Source of the DNA: Xanthomonas chitinilytica
GTDB lineage: Bacteria > Pseudomonadota > Gammaproteobacteria > Xanthomonadales > Xanthomonadaceae
Reading direction: 5' to 3'
Length of the DNA stretch: 64,000 nucleotides
Assembly (NCBI RefSeq): GCF_026107455.2
Contig: NZ_JAPCHY010000001.1
Span: 186,001-250,000, forward strand
Position 1 is the stretch's first letter, and every line of letters starts with the position of its first letter. A program made the translations under genes and the position numbers. The notes beneath the pieces are model-generated. The model had not been told where the DNA came from and did no database searches. It was given only the letters and a program-made list of their open reading frames with translations. Shown here piece by piece: positions 55,985 through 64,000 of the stretch.

Positions 55985-56053
55985 GGAATTGCGTTCTGCG
56001 AAATTGGATGGAACAAACCCGATGCCGGCCCCAAAGGGCCGGCACCTGGCCGG

Positions 56054-56359
56054 TTACTGCAAAGGTGGCTTTTGCCTATAGCTGTTTGGCGTGAGCACCC
56101 ACATACCGTTGTGATCGCGGATGTTGCGCATGCGCAGCCGTACCTGCAGCTTCAGGCCGAGCAACCGGAAAATCATCTCGTCGCGCCGTGTCAGCTGGCG
56201 CATGATGAAAATGACCACCGGCATCAGCAGCAGGAAGAACAGGTTGGTGTACATCGACAGCAGCAGCACCCCACCCGCCCCCAGAAAGAAGGGAACATAG
56301 GGCACCCCCATGAACATAGGCGGGCGGGTGCAGCCGCGGAAGACCACGTTCTTATGCAA
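56054..56359 (-). CDS. virB3: T4SS inner-membrane protein VirB3
   Basis: 101-aa protein with the typical VirB3 start VFRGCTRPPMFMGVPYVPFF and two adjacent membrane segments (about 25-60), then a cytoplasmic tail. The start overlaps the end of virB2 by 8 bp. It works with VirB4 at the inner membrane. Confidence 0.93.
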   Translation of the reverse strand: MHKNVVFRGCTRPPMFMGVPYVPFFLGAGGVLLLSMYTNLFFLLLMPVVIFIMRQLTRRDEMIFRLLGLKLQVRLRMRNIRDHNGMWVLTPNSYRQKPPLQ

Positions 56360-56762
56360 GGTACGGCGCCACGCTGTTGACGATCATCGCGCTGCATTCG
56401 CTGGCGCCGTCGCCCTTGCCGATGACCATCGAAGCGATCTGGCCCGCGGCGCCGATCAGGAGGCCACCGATCAGGATCGGGGATACGTCGCTGATGCGCT
56501 TGTGGGCGAAAGCGATCTGGTAACCGGCAAAGATGACGGCGATCGTCACGACCGCGATGGACGCCATGCTCAACAGGCCATTGATGTTGTCGAGGAAGCC
56601 ACAGACCTTCTTGTCGGTATCCGCGAAGCCGCCATCAGCGAAAGCCGGAAGCGCGAACATGGCGGTGAGCGCCACCGCCTTCAGCAGGGTCTTGCTCACG
56701 GAAACAGCGTTGTCGACGATGGCCTTGCGGTTCTTCTGCTGGATGAGAGGATTGATTTCCAT
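56352..56762 (-). CDS. virB2: T4SS major pilin VirB2
   Basis: 136-aa prepilin. A long signal (about 1-42, cleaved near PAFADGG) is followed by two hydrophobic helices (MASIAVVTIAVIFAGYQIAF and PILIGGLLIGAAGQIASMVI) separated by a short basic loop KRIS, the standard VirB2 hairpin. A C-terminal extension with Cys in SECSAMIV is longer than in Agrobacterium, as in xanthomonad killing systems. Confidence 0.93.
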   Translation of the reverse strand: MEINPLIQQKNRKAIVDNAVSVSKTLLKAVALTAMFALPAFADGGFADTDKKVCGFLDNINGLLSMASIAVVTIAVIFAGYQIAFAHKRISDVSPILIGGLLIGAAGQIASMVIGKGDGASECSAMIVNSVAPYLA

Positions 56763-56845
56763 GGGGATCTCCTTGGTTTAGTGGTACCACTTTCTACGGG
56801 ATGGAGGGGGGACCTCCAGGATTCGGCCGATCCGGGGGTCAGCCG

Positions 56846-57688
56846 TCAGAAAACGAAAGCACTGTCATGGTTGGGCGCCTGAACCCGTACCTGCGCCGAT
56901 GGCGCTCCTGCCGCAGGCGCAATGGACGCCGGATGCGCGCCGGCGACACTAACGGTTGGAACTGCCGGTTGCATCCGCGGGTCATCGATGGCCGGTACCG
57001 GGACCGTCGCCTGAACTGCTGCGCCAGCGGGCCTGCTTGCTGGCACTGCACGAGCAGGTTCGTCATCATTACCGAACCCGACCATCGGCGTTTCCTGCGC
57101 ACTGCTGTGTCGCTGGGGGCGGTCCACACCCATCCTGGACGTGACCACGTCCCTCCGCCCCTGGGCGGGGAAGGTGCTCGCCTCCACCTTCTTGCGCCCC
57201 GTATTCTCCACCACGGCAATGGGTGCGACATCGGATGCTGCGATTTCGGCGGCACCATTACTGATGGAGGCGTAGACCTTCTGGACATAACCATGGCGGA
57301 AGCCAGTGGTGAAGTTTCCAGAGTAGTAGCAGCTGAAGGACTTGCCCCAGTCGCCTCCCGCCCTTCCGTAGCATTCGGCCAGGATCCGGGAGCCAGCCAC
57401 GAGATTGGGGCACACCTCGAACGCTTGCTCGTACGTGGCAAGACCATATCGTTGCAGGTTGTAGCGATTTACCTGCGCCAACCCCAGAGAGAAGTTGTAG
57501 CCCTTCTCTTCGAGCATCCGCACGGTAGAGAGCGCCTCCGGAAGATTGTCCGGCTGCCGCACCAGACGCCCGCCGACCACCCCGATCGCATAGGGATTGA
57601 AGGAGGACTCCACCTTCACGACATGCCGCATGACGTCCAGCGGAACCGCCAGATCGGTACAGGCTGCCAATTCCAGTCCAGGCAACAT
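56846..57688 (-). CDS. virB1: T4SS lytic transglycosylase VirB1
   Basis: 280-aa peptidoglycan-cleaving protein that opens the wall for channel assembly. The SLT domain (about 10-165) has the catalytic Glu27 in VVKVESSFNPYAIG, then SLGLAQVNRYNLQRYGL and CYYSGNF. The C-terminal 115 residues are Pro/Ala/Val-rich and disordered. ATG 57688 has AGAGGAGG 7 nt upstream, better than starts farther 5'. No strong signal peptide is seen. The virB11-virB1-virB2 order is that of the xanthomonad killing T4SS. Confidence 0.93.
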   Translation of the reverse strand: MLPGLELAACTDLAVPLDVMRHVVKVESSFNPYAIGVVGGRLVRQPDNLPEALSTVRMLEEKGYNFSLGLAQVNRYNLQRYGLATYEQAFEVCPNLVAGSRILAECYGRAGGDWGKSFSCYYSGNFTTGFRHGYVQKVYASISNGAAEIAASDVAPIAVVENTGRKKVEASTFPAQGRRDVVTSRMGVDRPQRHSSAQETPMVGFGNDDEPARAVPASRPAGAAVQATVPVPAIDDPRMQPAVPTVSVAGAHPASIAPAAGAPSAQVRVQAPNHDSAFVF

Positions 57689-57761
57689 CAATGTGCCTCC
57701 TCTGAAGTGGCCCGGCAATGCCTTGATTCCTTGGAAGGCGATGACATTCCTATCATCTTCG

Positions 57762-58811
57762 TCACTCCGGGAACTCACGCATGGGATTGAAATCGATACC
57801 GGTTATGTAGCGGCGACCGGCATGAGCCTTTATGTGCACCAGGATATCGATGGTCATCATCAACAGGCGCTTGATGGTGTTGAACTCGAGCCCTGCCCCT
57901 TCGGCTGACGCTTTCACCATCAACGCCAGCTGGTCCCAGGTCTGCGCGGTGCTGCCAGCGTGGCAGCTGGTAATGGAGCCAGGGTGGCCGGAGGCGCAGT
58001 TGCGGATGAAGTAGAACGATTCGTCACCTCGCAATTCGGCCAGGATGATGCGATCGGGCTTCATGCGCAGGCAGGCCTCCATGCAGCTCTTCGCGGTCAC
58101 GTTGCTGGTGCTCTGCCCACCCTTTGAATAAAGCAAATGGACGACGTTGGGCTGGGAGATGAAAAGCTCCCGTGCGTCCTCGATCGTCACCAATCGCTCT
58201 TCGGCGGGGATATGCTCCACCAGCGATTTCATGAATGTGGTCTTGCCACTGCCGGTGGCTCCCGCAACGACGATGTTCTTCTTGTAGTGGACTGCCTGAC
58301 GGAAGAATTCGGCGTATTTGCGCTGCTGTCGCAGCTCCAGCAGTTCACGATCGTGGTCGGACAGGACGTTGCCAGCCTCCAGAATCTCGTCGAAAAAACC
58401 GTCCTGATCGTATTGGGCCAGGGTACGACTCTGCTTGGATGGCAGGCGGATGGTGATGGAGACCTTGCCGGCATCGCATGCTGGAGGAATAACGAACTGG
58501 GCACGCTGACCGGTCGGGAAGGTCAGCGAAACCACCGGGTCGGCGTCGGTGATGCGCTGCCCGGTGTTGCTTTCATTGACCACCGCGGTGCAGAACTGCC
58601 GCGCGCGCTCGAAAGTGAGCCCCGGCACCTCGACGCGCTGCCAGCCGCCGCGCGTCTCGAGGTAGAGCTCGCCCGGGCGGTTGATGCAGATCTCCGTGAC
58701 CGAAGAATCGGACATGAATCCCTGGATACCCAGCACTTCGTACTGGTAATCAAGGAACACATTGGAGACCTGTGCCAGGGGCGCGTCGTCAATGTTCTCA
58801 GCGATATTCAT
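57762..58811 (-). CDS. virB11: T4SS hexameric ATPase VirB11
   Basis: 349-aa traffic ATPase. N-terminal domain about 1-160 (VTEICINRPGELYLETRGGW); C-terminal RecA domain with Walker A GATGSGKTTF (Lys190), Asp box VTIEDARELF, Walker B RIILAELRGDE and His box GHPGSITSCHAGS. It is separated from virB10 by 8 bp. Drives substrate translocation with VirB4 and VirD4. Confidence 0.97.
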   Translation of the reverse strand: MNIAENIDDAPLAQVSNVFLDYQYEVLGIQGFMSDSSVTEICINRPGELYLETRGGWQRVEVPGLTFERARQFCTAVVNESNTGQRITDADPVVSLTFPTGQRAQFVIPPACDAGKVSITIRLPSKQSRTLAQYDQDGFFDEILEAGNVLSDHDRELLELRQQRKYAEFFRQAVHYKKNIVVAGATGSGKTTFMKSLVEHIPAEERLVTIEDARELFISQPNVVHLLYSKGGQSTSNVTAKSCMEACLRMKPDRIILAELRGDESFYFIRNCASGHPGSITSCHAGSTAQTWDQLALMVKASAEGAGLEFNTIKRLLMMTIDILVHIKAHAGRRYITGIDFNPMREFPE

Positions 58812-58819
58812 CTCTGTGC

Positions 58820-60007
58820 TCAGTACAGGGACACGACACCCGAGAAGTCCACGTCACGCGACACGTAGACGTTGATGATGGTGCCTTGGTTGACAGTGAC
58901 CGTTGGCCTGCGTTGCGCCATGCTCTCATCGATCGCCTGGTTCGCCATACGCTCCATGGTGCGTGCGGTGGCGCTCTCGTAGGGCTGTTCGACGACGATG
59001 TTGCCGCCGCCGTACGAGTACGAAGAAGGGCCATTCTCGGCGGCGGCATACTTGAAGCCATCGCTGATCATGCTGATCAACAACGCCGCGCCGATGCGAC
59101 TACCCCAGTGTGCATCGTATTGGCCAGGTACGCCGGCACTACCCAGATTATCGACGCCGGGGCTGCTCATGCTCACGTCGATACCGGTCGGCGTGGTGAT
59201 GCGATCCCATATCACCTCGATGCGAGCGCCCCTGTTCGCGCCGCCCTGGTAGGTCCCCAGGATCTTAGATCCCTTGGGCAACAGGAGGGTGCGGCCGTTG
59301 ATCGAGTAAACCGGCTCGGTGACCATGCAGGACGTGAAGCCACCGAAATCGCTGATGATGCGACTCTCCAGGATGCAACGAATATAAGTGCCGCGCACCA
59401 GCAATGCGTTCGGCTTCTGGATGAAGCGGGCACTGGTCGCGCGCTCCACCTTTGCCTGCGCGGTACCCGGCATGCCAGGAATTCCACCAGCCATCTCAGC
59501 GCCTGCATCATGGCCGTGGCCGTACTCGCCGGCGTCACCTGCAGAACTTGCCAGGATGCGCCGCTCCAGCAACGACGGCCCACGCGACTCCGACGCGTCT
59601 TGCAGGTTCGCGGGCAATGGCATGGGATCCGGTGGTTGCGGCATGGGCGGCAGCTGCGGCTGCACCGGAATCGGTGGTGGCGCCTCCACGACAGGTGGCA
59701 ACGGCCGAATGTCGGGCACGACCACGGTTTCCTCACGCTTCGGCCTTGGCTTCTCTTCCTTGCCGCCGATACCGCGCACGACGAGGAAGGCAAACATCAT
59801 CAGGACCGCGGCAATGGCGGCCAGGAAGAAAAGCGCCTTGCGGTTCATCCGCTGCGACTCGGTGGTCCGCAGCTCGGGAGCGCCGGCATCGAGGTCCGGC
59901 TCCGCTTCACGTTCCTGTTGCCGGGCGTAATACGGATTGTTGCCGACTACGTCTTCTTCGTTGGCGCGAACTTCGTCACGCGGATCATGCGGCGGTTGCT
60001 GGCTCAT
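58820..60007 (-). CDS. virB10: T4SS core-complex protein VirB10
   Basis: 395-aa protein spanning both membranes. A cytoplasmic N-terminus is followed by a membrane segment at about 57-75 (ALFFLAAIAAVLMMFAFLVV), a Pro-rich periplasmic stretch (about 95-135), and the C-terminal TrbI/VirB10 domain (LLVRGTYIRCILESRIISDF, GGFTSCMVTEPVYSINGRTL, LLPKGSKILGTYQGG) that forms the outer-membrane channel. Its start overlaps the virB9 stop by 4 bp (ATGA). Confidence 0.96.
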   Translation of the reverse strand: MSQQPPHDPRDEVRANEEDVVGNNPYYARQQEREAEPDLDAGAPELRTTESQRMNRKALFFLAAIAAVLMMFAFLVVRGIGGKEEKPRPKREETVVVPDIRPLPPVVEAPPPIPVQPQLPPMPQPPDPMPLPANLQDASESRGPSLLERRILASSAGDAGEYGHGHDAGAEMAGGIPGMPGTAQAKVERATSARFIQKPNALLVRGTYIRCILESRIISDFGGFTSCMVTEPVYSINGRTLLLPKGSKILGTYQGGANRGARIEVIWDRITTPTGIDVSMSSPGVDNLGSAGVPGQYDAHWGSRIGAALLISMISDGFKYAAAENGPSSYSYGGGNIVVEQPYESATARTMERMANQAIDESMAQRRPTVTVNQGTIINVYVSRDVDFSGVVSLY

Positions 60008-60783
60008 TTGACGACGCTCCTACGAATCCCCACCACCTTGTTCCCGTGCCGAAGCACCAGGTACGGGTAGGTTCCATGTACGATCAAGGTATTTCCTTCC
60101 ACCGTGGTGTTGACTACGAACTCATCGCCATCACGACTGCTTCGCCCGAACACAGCCGGGAAATTCGCAGTGGGGAAACCTGCGATATTGAGCTTTATGT
60201 ACGTGAACTTGCCATCGTCATAGGCATTACTCGGAATCAGGAACGAGCGCTTGTCGCGCGACGCGAACTCATAGTTGAAGTAATAGGCCCGATTCTTGTC
60301 GATATCGACATCGAGCTCGGATGCCGGCTTGTCGGCCGCATCCGTCGTTTCCTTCTTGGCATTCGCGAACTGCACGTCGCCCGGATAGGCGAAGCGGATC
60401 TTGTACTGGACACCCGCGGCCTTGGCCTGCTCCAGGGTCCTCCAGTCGGTGGCAACCACCTTCAACTCGAAGATGTAGGAGTTGGTTGCCGTGCGGATCA
60501 TCATGTTGGTATCGACGTCCGTATTCCTGGGTTTCAGGTAAAACACGTTGTCGCGACGGGTCAGCTCCCAGCCACTGCTGAAACCGGTGCTGTAGTCGAG
60601 TACTTCTTCATAAGGACTCAGCTCGATCTGGGTGGTGATTCCCAACCCGGTCTTGACGGTATAGATCTTGTCCTGCTCATAGACATACTCGTCCACGATC
60701 TGGGCACCTGCCACCTCGGGATGGCCTACCCAGGCCAAGAAGGCCATCAGGATCGTCAGGCAAGATCGTTTGAACACTTTCAT
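60004..60783 (-). CDS. virB9: T4SS core-complex protein VirB9
   Basis: 259-aa periplasmic protein of the outer-membrane core ring with VirB7 and VirB10. Signal peptide MKVFKRSCLTILMAFLAWVG..EVAGA. It has the N-terminal domain (KIYTVKTGLGITTQIELSPY), WELTRRDNVFYLKPR, and the C-terminal VirB7-binding domain (AYDDGKFTYIKLN, YPYLVLRHGNKVVGIRR). Overlaps virB10 and is 15 bp from virB8. Confidence 0.96.
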   Translation of the reverse strand: MKVFKRSCLTILMAFLAWVGHPEVAGAQIVDEYVYEQDKIYTVKTGLGITTQIELSPYEEVLDYSTGFSSGWELTRRDNVFYLKPRNTDVDTNMMIRTATNSYIFELKVVATDWRTLEQAKAAGVQYKIRFAYPGDVQFANAKKETTDAADKPASELDVDIDKNRAYYFNYEFASRDKRSFLIPSNAYDDGKFTYIKLNIAGFPTANFPAVFGRSSRDGDEFVVNTTVEGNTLIVHGTYPYLVLRHGNKVVGIRRSVVK

Positions 60784-60798
60784 CCGTCGCTTGCTCCG

Positions 60799-61767
60799 TT
60801 AGCGTTGGGTCGCGGCAGGCTGCTGCGGCTGGACCGCCGGCATTTGCTGCTGCATGGAAGGATCAGTGGGATATGAGGGATAAGGTTGTATCTGGTCGGG
60901 CGCGACTTCCGCTGCCGCATCGGCTGTCGGAGGCTGTTGCATGGGCTGCTCTGGGCCAGCCGGAACAGTCGGTGCGGCACCCTGCAAGGAGCGCATCTCC
61001 TCCGCCGCCTGCTGCAGGGCCGAGTCCGAAGTCACGGGCGGGGTATCCGCGAAATCGCTGTCCACCCGGTACCCCGTCACCCGGAAGCCCAAAGGGTTGG
61101 CGATCCGGTCCGACTCGCTCATCTTGAGGTTCGAGTCGTAGATGAACGACATGGTCGCGATCTTGTTGTCCAGGAATTTGCTCGTTCCGGACGTCTTGTC
61201 GTAGAGACTGCGCTGGAAGCGGACCGTGGCACCGGTCGGCGTCCGTCCCTTGGCCCCCTGGAATACGATGCTGAGGATGCGCACGCGGATGGCACGAGTC
61301 GTGCCGAGCCTGTTGTACGGGCTATCCGGGTTGTTCCTCGAGTGCAGCTGCGTATATCCCGAAGCCACCTGTGGCGCAGCCATCGTATAGACGGTCTTCC
61401 AGTCCCCCTGCGAAATCAGCGCGGCATCGTACGACTCGCGGGCCATGACGAAGTGACTGATGTTGCTTCGATTCAAGGCTTCGCTGGCGGTGATTCCGGT
61501 ATCGCCGAAATTCCCCGTCAGACGGGCCATGCTCGCGGTGCCGGTGTAGGCGTCCGCCATCACCAGGTAAGGCACCTTTTCCTTCAAAGGCAGCATGTAG
61601 AAGTAGCCACCCGCCAGGATCAGCGACATGACGAGCGAACCACCCGCCACCATCCAGGCACGGCGTTCGCTGCGCTTGGCCAGGTCGGCGATGCTGACCT
61701 CGTAATTGACCGATTTGGCAACCGCGCTCTGAATCTTCGGGTTGCTGTCGTCCTTCTTGCGTCGCAT
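60799..61767 (-). CDS. virB8: T4SS assembly protein VirB8
   Basis: 322-aa bitopic inner-membrane protein. A cytoplasmic N-terminus precedes a membrane segment at about 40-60 (AWMVAGGSLVMSLILAGGYF); then the periplasmic NTF2-like VirB8 domain (YEVSIADLAKRSERR before the helix; VMARESYDAALISQGDWKTV and VRFQRSLYDKTSGTSKF in the fold). A Pro/Gln-rich tail of about 55 residues at the C-terminus is unusual compared with Agrobacterium VirB8. Confidence 0.95.
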   Translation of the reverse strand: MRRKKDDSNPKIQSAVAKSVNYEVSIADLAKRSERRAWMVAGGSLVMSLILAGGYFYMLPLKEKVPYLVMADAYTGTASMARLTGNFGDTGITASEALNRSNISHFVMARESYDAALISQGDWKTVYTMAAPQVASGYTQLHSRNNPDSPYNRLGTTRAIRVRILSIVFQGAKGRTPTGATVRFQRSLYDKTSGTSKFLDNKIATMSFIYDSNLKMSESDRIANPLGFRVTGYRVDSDFADTPPVTSDSALQQAAEEMRSLQGAAPTVPAGPEQPMQQPPTADAAAEVAPDQIQPYPSYPTDPSMQQQMPAVQPQQPAATQR

Positions 61768-61881
61768 GGGGTTCTGGTCGTTTCCCGATTGTTGTCAGGG
61801 AGAAGAGAGGCGCCAGCCCGGGCATCTGGAGCACGGGACCAGCATGTTGGTGAAGAGCGTTACCCGCAGGGCACGCCGGAA

Positions 61882-62289
61882 TCAGCCCCCTTCGGCACTC
61901 GATGCACGCACCGAAATCTGCGAGACATCATTTGAAATCGATATCCCCTGGGCGGAATACGCCGAATTGAGTGCAGCCAATGCTTCGGAGAGATTGGTCG
62001 TGCTTACTTTCGCTACCGGGCTGAACAGCGTGTAGTCGGTATTGATGCCGTAGTCCAGCTTCACGCCCGTATCTTTCGCCCATCTCTCAAGCATGCGCTT
62101 GAGCGTGCCGTCCGAGGGCGAAGCCTGGAAGACATAGGACGAGTACAGGGGAATGGCCGTGGTGGACTCGGCGAATCGATTCACCGGCTTCCAACGCCCC
62201 CCGAAGTCCGGCGCAGGAGTGGTCCCGCAGCCCCCCAGAAGCGCCACAACAAGCAATACCGCAAGATATTTGAACTGCACTTGCCTCAC
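61882..62289 (-). CDS. virB7: T4SS lipoprotein VirB7 with extra N0 domain
   Basis: 135-aa outer-membrane lipoprotein. Lipid anchor at Cys21 (VALLGGC). A VirB9-binding motif lies around GRWKPVNRF. The C-terminal 80 residues (GTLKRMLERWAKDTGVKLDY, LSEALAALNSAYSAQGISIS) form an N0 secretin-like domain. Classical VirB7 is about 50 aa; this long form is the hallmark of the Xanthomonadales killing T4SS. The start is GTG with GAGAGGGG just before it; two GGA motifs flank the ribosome binding site. Confidence 0.93.
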   Translation of the reverse strand: MRQVQFKYLAVLLVVALLGGCGTTPAPDFGGRWKPVNRFAESTTAIPLYSSYVFQASPSDGTLKRMLERWAKDTGVKLDYGINTDYTLFSPVAKVSTTNLSEALAALNSAYSAQGISISNDVSQISVRASSAEGG

Positions 62290-62510
62290 GTTCCCCTCTC
62301 CGTGTCCTACAGGACTTCATCGGTGAAATGGATGCATTGGGCAACGCCGCGCCAGCCCTGTCGGCTGGCACGCGCTTGCCTGGTCAGATTGCAGGGATGC
62401 GCCCTGCCGCAACTTGCCACTGCCGCATGAAAGCGACATGACGGGTCATCGAACGAATGGTGCTGCCCCTGGCTCGAACCCCATCAACTGCTGCCTTGCA
62501 CACTTGCCAA

Positions 62511-62520
62511 ACTTCCATGT
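62511..62520 (-). promoter_or_regulatory. CsrA/RsmA-like binding motif in virB7 leader
   Basis: Minus strand ACATGGAAGT matches 8 of 10 positions of the CsrA consensus ACARGGAUGU with the essential GGA. Two further GGA lie next to the virB7 ribosome binding site (GGACACGGAGAGGGG, 62293-62307). CsrA control of the homologous Xanthomonas citri system has been reported, to my recollection. Confidence 0.45.
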
Positions 62521-62558
62521 CCTGCCCCCTGATTCTGCGCGGGACCATCTGGTCTACC

Positions 62559-62691
62559 ACGTCAGATTAAGACCTCTTACGTCAGCTACCGACGTGCGGC
62601 AAATTTGCCGAGGACTGCGTGAAACGTCAAGCGTTTGGCTTGAATTCAGCCAGATCCGGCACACCTTGTGCCGGTTTATTGACGGACGTCA
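62559..62691 (-). promoter_or_regulatory. Cluster of four TGACGT motifs upstream of virB7
   Basis: TGACGT occurs four times on the minus strand (plus-strand ACGTCA at 62559, 62579, 62624 and 62686) within 133 bp, all in one orientation. The last lies inside an inverted repeat TTTATTG...CAATAAA. Repeated same-orientation hexamers in the operon leader suggest a regulator binding array. Confidence 0.55.
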
Positions 62692-62719
62692 CAATAAATC
62701 GCCATACGGGATCGCATCT

Positions 62720-64000
62720 TCACACCTTCACCAAGGGAACCTCGGCCTTCGGCAGCAATCGCGAAGTGAAGTGCCGATCCTTGTAGTAGCGGATCTTTTC
62801 GCACTTCACCGGATGCGGTATTCCCTCGTACAGGAATACCTCCCGCTCCTGCCCCATGGCCTTGAGCTCCTGCGGCAGCATCAGCGCGCGGCGCTCCTCG
62901 GAGAAGCTGTGCGAGGTCTCACGCCCCTTGGTGACGTTCTTCCGGCGGATGGTGGTGTAACCGAGCATCTCGGAGTAGTCGTTGGCGTCCTGCTGCTCGC
63001 GCGGGGCATACAGGATCTGCAGGGCGTGGTTGGTGATGATGGTGCGCGACACGTCCTTGCCGTAGGTGGCATCGAGCTGGGCCATGCTCTGGATGATCGG
63101 CAGCAGGCGCACGTTGTAGCCGGCCATGTAGGACACTGCCGAGGCGATGATGTCGACCCTGCCGATGGCGGTGAACTCGTCCATCAGCAGCAGGCACTGG
63201 TACTTCAGCTCCGGATTGCTGGTTGGCAGCTCGCGGGTGTTGAGGTTGATGATCTGGCTGAAGAAGAGATTGATGATCAGGCGGCTCTCGGCCAGCTTGT
63301 TGGGCTGGATGCCGATGTAGATCGTCATCTTCTTGCGGCGCAGGTCGGTGAGCCGGAAGTCGTTGGCACTGGTCGCCGCGTCCAGCACCGGGTTGATCCA
63401 GGGATTGAGAGGTTCCTTGAACGTACCCATGATCGAGGCAAAGGTCTCATCGGCCTGCGACAGCAGGTTGGCGAATGCCGAACGCGCATTGCTGCTGAGG
63501 AACTCCCTGGCCGACAGCGCCTTCAGATACTGGCGCAGATCGCTGCCATCGCCGGTGGACAACCGGTAGATCGCCCCCAGCGTCGGCTCGCCCATTCCCG
63601 GAAAGCCCGTCCTGCGCTCATCGTCGCGGTTCTCGAACAGGTACAGCGCGAAGGCCATGAAGGCATTGCGCGCCTGGCTGACCCAGAACTTCTGGTCGTC
63701 CGAGCCATCGGGATAGAGCATCGCCGCGATGGCCATCAGGTCGGAAATCCGGAACGCTGGGTCGTCGGAGACGTAGCTCAGCGGGTTCCAGCGATGGGTG
63801 CGCCGGTCCTCGGCGAACGGGTTGAACAGGAACACTTCCTGCCCCTGGCTGGCGCGCCAGCCGCTGGTCAGGTCGAAGTTCTCCTGCTTGATGTCCAGCA
63901 CCACCACCGACTCCTGGTATTCGAGCAGGTTCGGAATGACGATGCCCACGCCCTTGCCCGAGCGCGTAGGCGCGGCGAGGATCACGAATTGCTGCCCCGA
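62720..64000 (-). CDS. virD4: T4SS coupling protein VirD4 (N-terminus beyond window)
   Basis: C-terminal 426 residues of the ATPase that recruits effectors through their XVIPCD tails in xanthomonad systems. The visible part starts SGQQFVILAAPTRSGKGVGI (Walker A), then ESVVVLDIKQENFDLTSGWR, the Walker B-like QCLLLMDEFTAIGRVD and a C-terminus of normal length. The N-terminal membrane region lies outside the window. It heads the cluster, upstream of virB7, and has a truncated relative at 23500-23930. Confidence 0.97.
   Translation of the reverse strand, partial: SGQQFVILAAPTRSGKGVGIVIPNLLEYQESVVVLDIKQENFDLTSGWRASQGQEVFLFNPFAEDRRTHRWNPLSYVSDDPAFRISDLMAIAAMLYPDGSDDQKFWVSQARNAFMAFALYLFENRDDERRTGFPGMGEPTLGAIYRLSTGDGSDLRQYLKALSAREFLSSNARSAFANLLSQADETFASIMGTFKEPLNPWINPVLDAATSANDFRLTDLRRKKMTIYIGIQPNKLAESRLIINLFFSQIINLNTRELPTSNPELKYQCLLLMDEFTAIGRVDIIASAVSYMAGYNVRLLPIIQSMAQLDATYGKDVSRTIITNHALQILYAPREQQDANDYSEMLGYTTIRRKNVTKGRETSHSFSEERRALMLPQELKAMGQEREVFLYEGIPHPVKCEKIRYYKDRHFTSRLLPKAEVPLVKV

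Larger units (their letters stand above)
62290..62719 (-). promoter_or_regulatory. virB7 operon leader and promoter region
   Basis: 430 bp without a gene between virD4 and virB7. TTGACG with AAATTT 18 bp on (62607-62630, minus strand) is a weak promoter candidate and would give a leader of about 300 nt. Near 62658-62676 lies an 8-bp hairpin CCGGCACA/TGTGCCGG that could mark the virD4 transcript end but has no T tract on the minus strand. Confidence 0.5.

Overview
The window is high-GC gammaproteobacterial chromosome from the family Xanthomonadaceae (Lysobacteraceae), of the Stenotrophomonas/Pseudoxanthomonas/Xanthomonas kind. The signs are the xanthomonad versions of RNase D, MutL and IF-3 (AUC start), GTAG-type REP palindromes, and a complete Xanthomonadales-type type IV secretion system with the long N0-domain VirB7. 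Genus cannot be fixed from sequence reading alone.

1-19.3 kb is mostly housekeeping. It holds mutL (cut by the window edge), amiC, tsaE and nnr on the minus strand, then queG and xseA on plus. A membrane M48 peptidase and a formylglycine-enzyme-like lipoprotein follow, then rnd, tRNA-Ala(CGC), tRNA-Phe(GAA), a Blc lipocalin, a small lipoprotein, an acyl-CoA dehydrogenase, a four-copy 112-113 bp tandem repeat, an HNH protein and dxs with a 16-bp palindrome upstream.

19.3-24.1 kb is a junkyard of broken genes ending at tRNA-Pro(GGG). It contains a chimeric Cupin_5/TraB-GumN ORF, a decayed partial copy of dxs, butted remnants of IS5- and IS1595-type transposases, an apparently intact lipoprotein plus secreted serine protease pair, and the 5' end of a second virD4 with an in-frame stop.

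24.3-32.3 kb is the translation cluster thrS-infC-rpmI-rplT-pheS-pheT-ihfA-merR, all on minus. Upstream of thrS lies a tiny leader ORF with three consecutive Thr codons followed by an intrinsic terminator, which looks like an attenuator. A second terminator separates rplT from pheS.

32.4-37.8 kb encodes a LacI regulator and a siderophore-receptor operon (TonB-dependent receptor, two small membrane proteins, PepSY protein). 38.0-49.7 kb is an alpha-glucan utilisation locus: extracytoplasmic amylase plus MFS transporter (minus), pullulanase plus GH97 alpha-glucosidase (plus), and a GH13 alpha-glucosidase (minus). Two near-identical LacI-type operator candidates lie upstream of the pullulanase/MFS pair and upstream of the alpha-glucosidase.

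49.9-64 kb is the T4SS, on minus, in the order virD4-virB7-B8-B9-B10-B11-B1-B2-B3-B4-B5-B6. Its AT-richer tail carries an intact DUF4189 gene, a decayed DUF4189 paralogue, a Cys-rich secreted protein and a small membrane protein. Gene order and the N0 domain of VirB7 match the bacteria-killing T4SS of Xanthomonas citri and Stenotrophomonas maltophilia. The virD4-virB7 gap carries four ACGTCA hexamers and GGA motifs resembling CsrA sites. No effector gene was recognised in the window.
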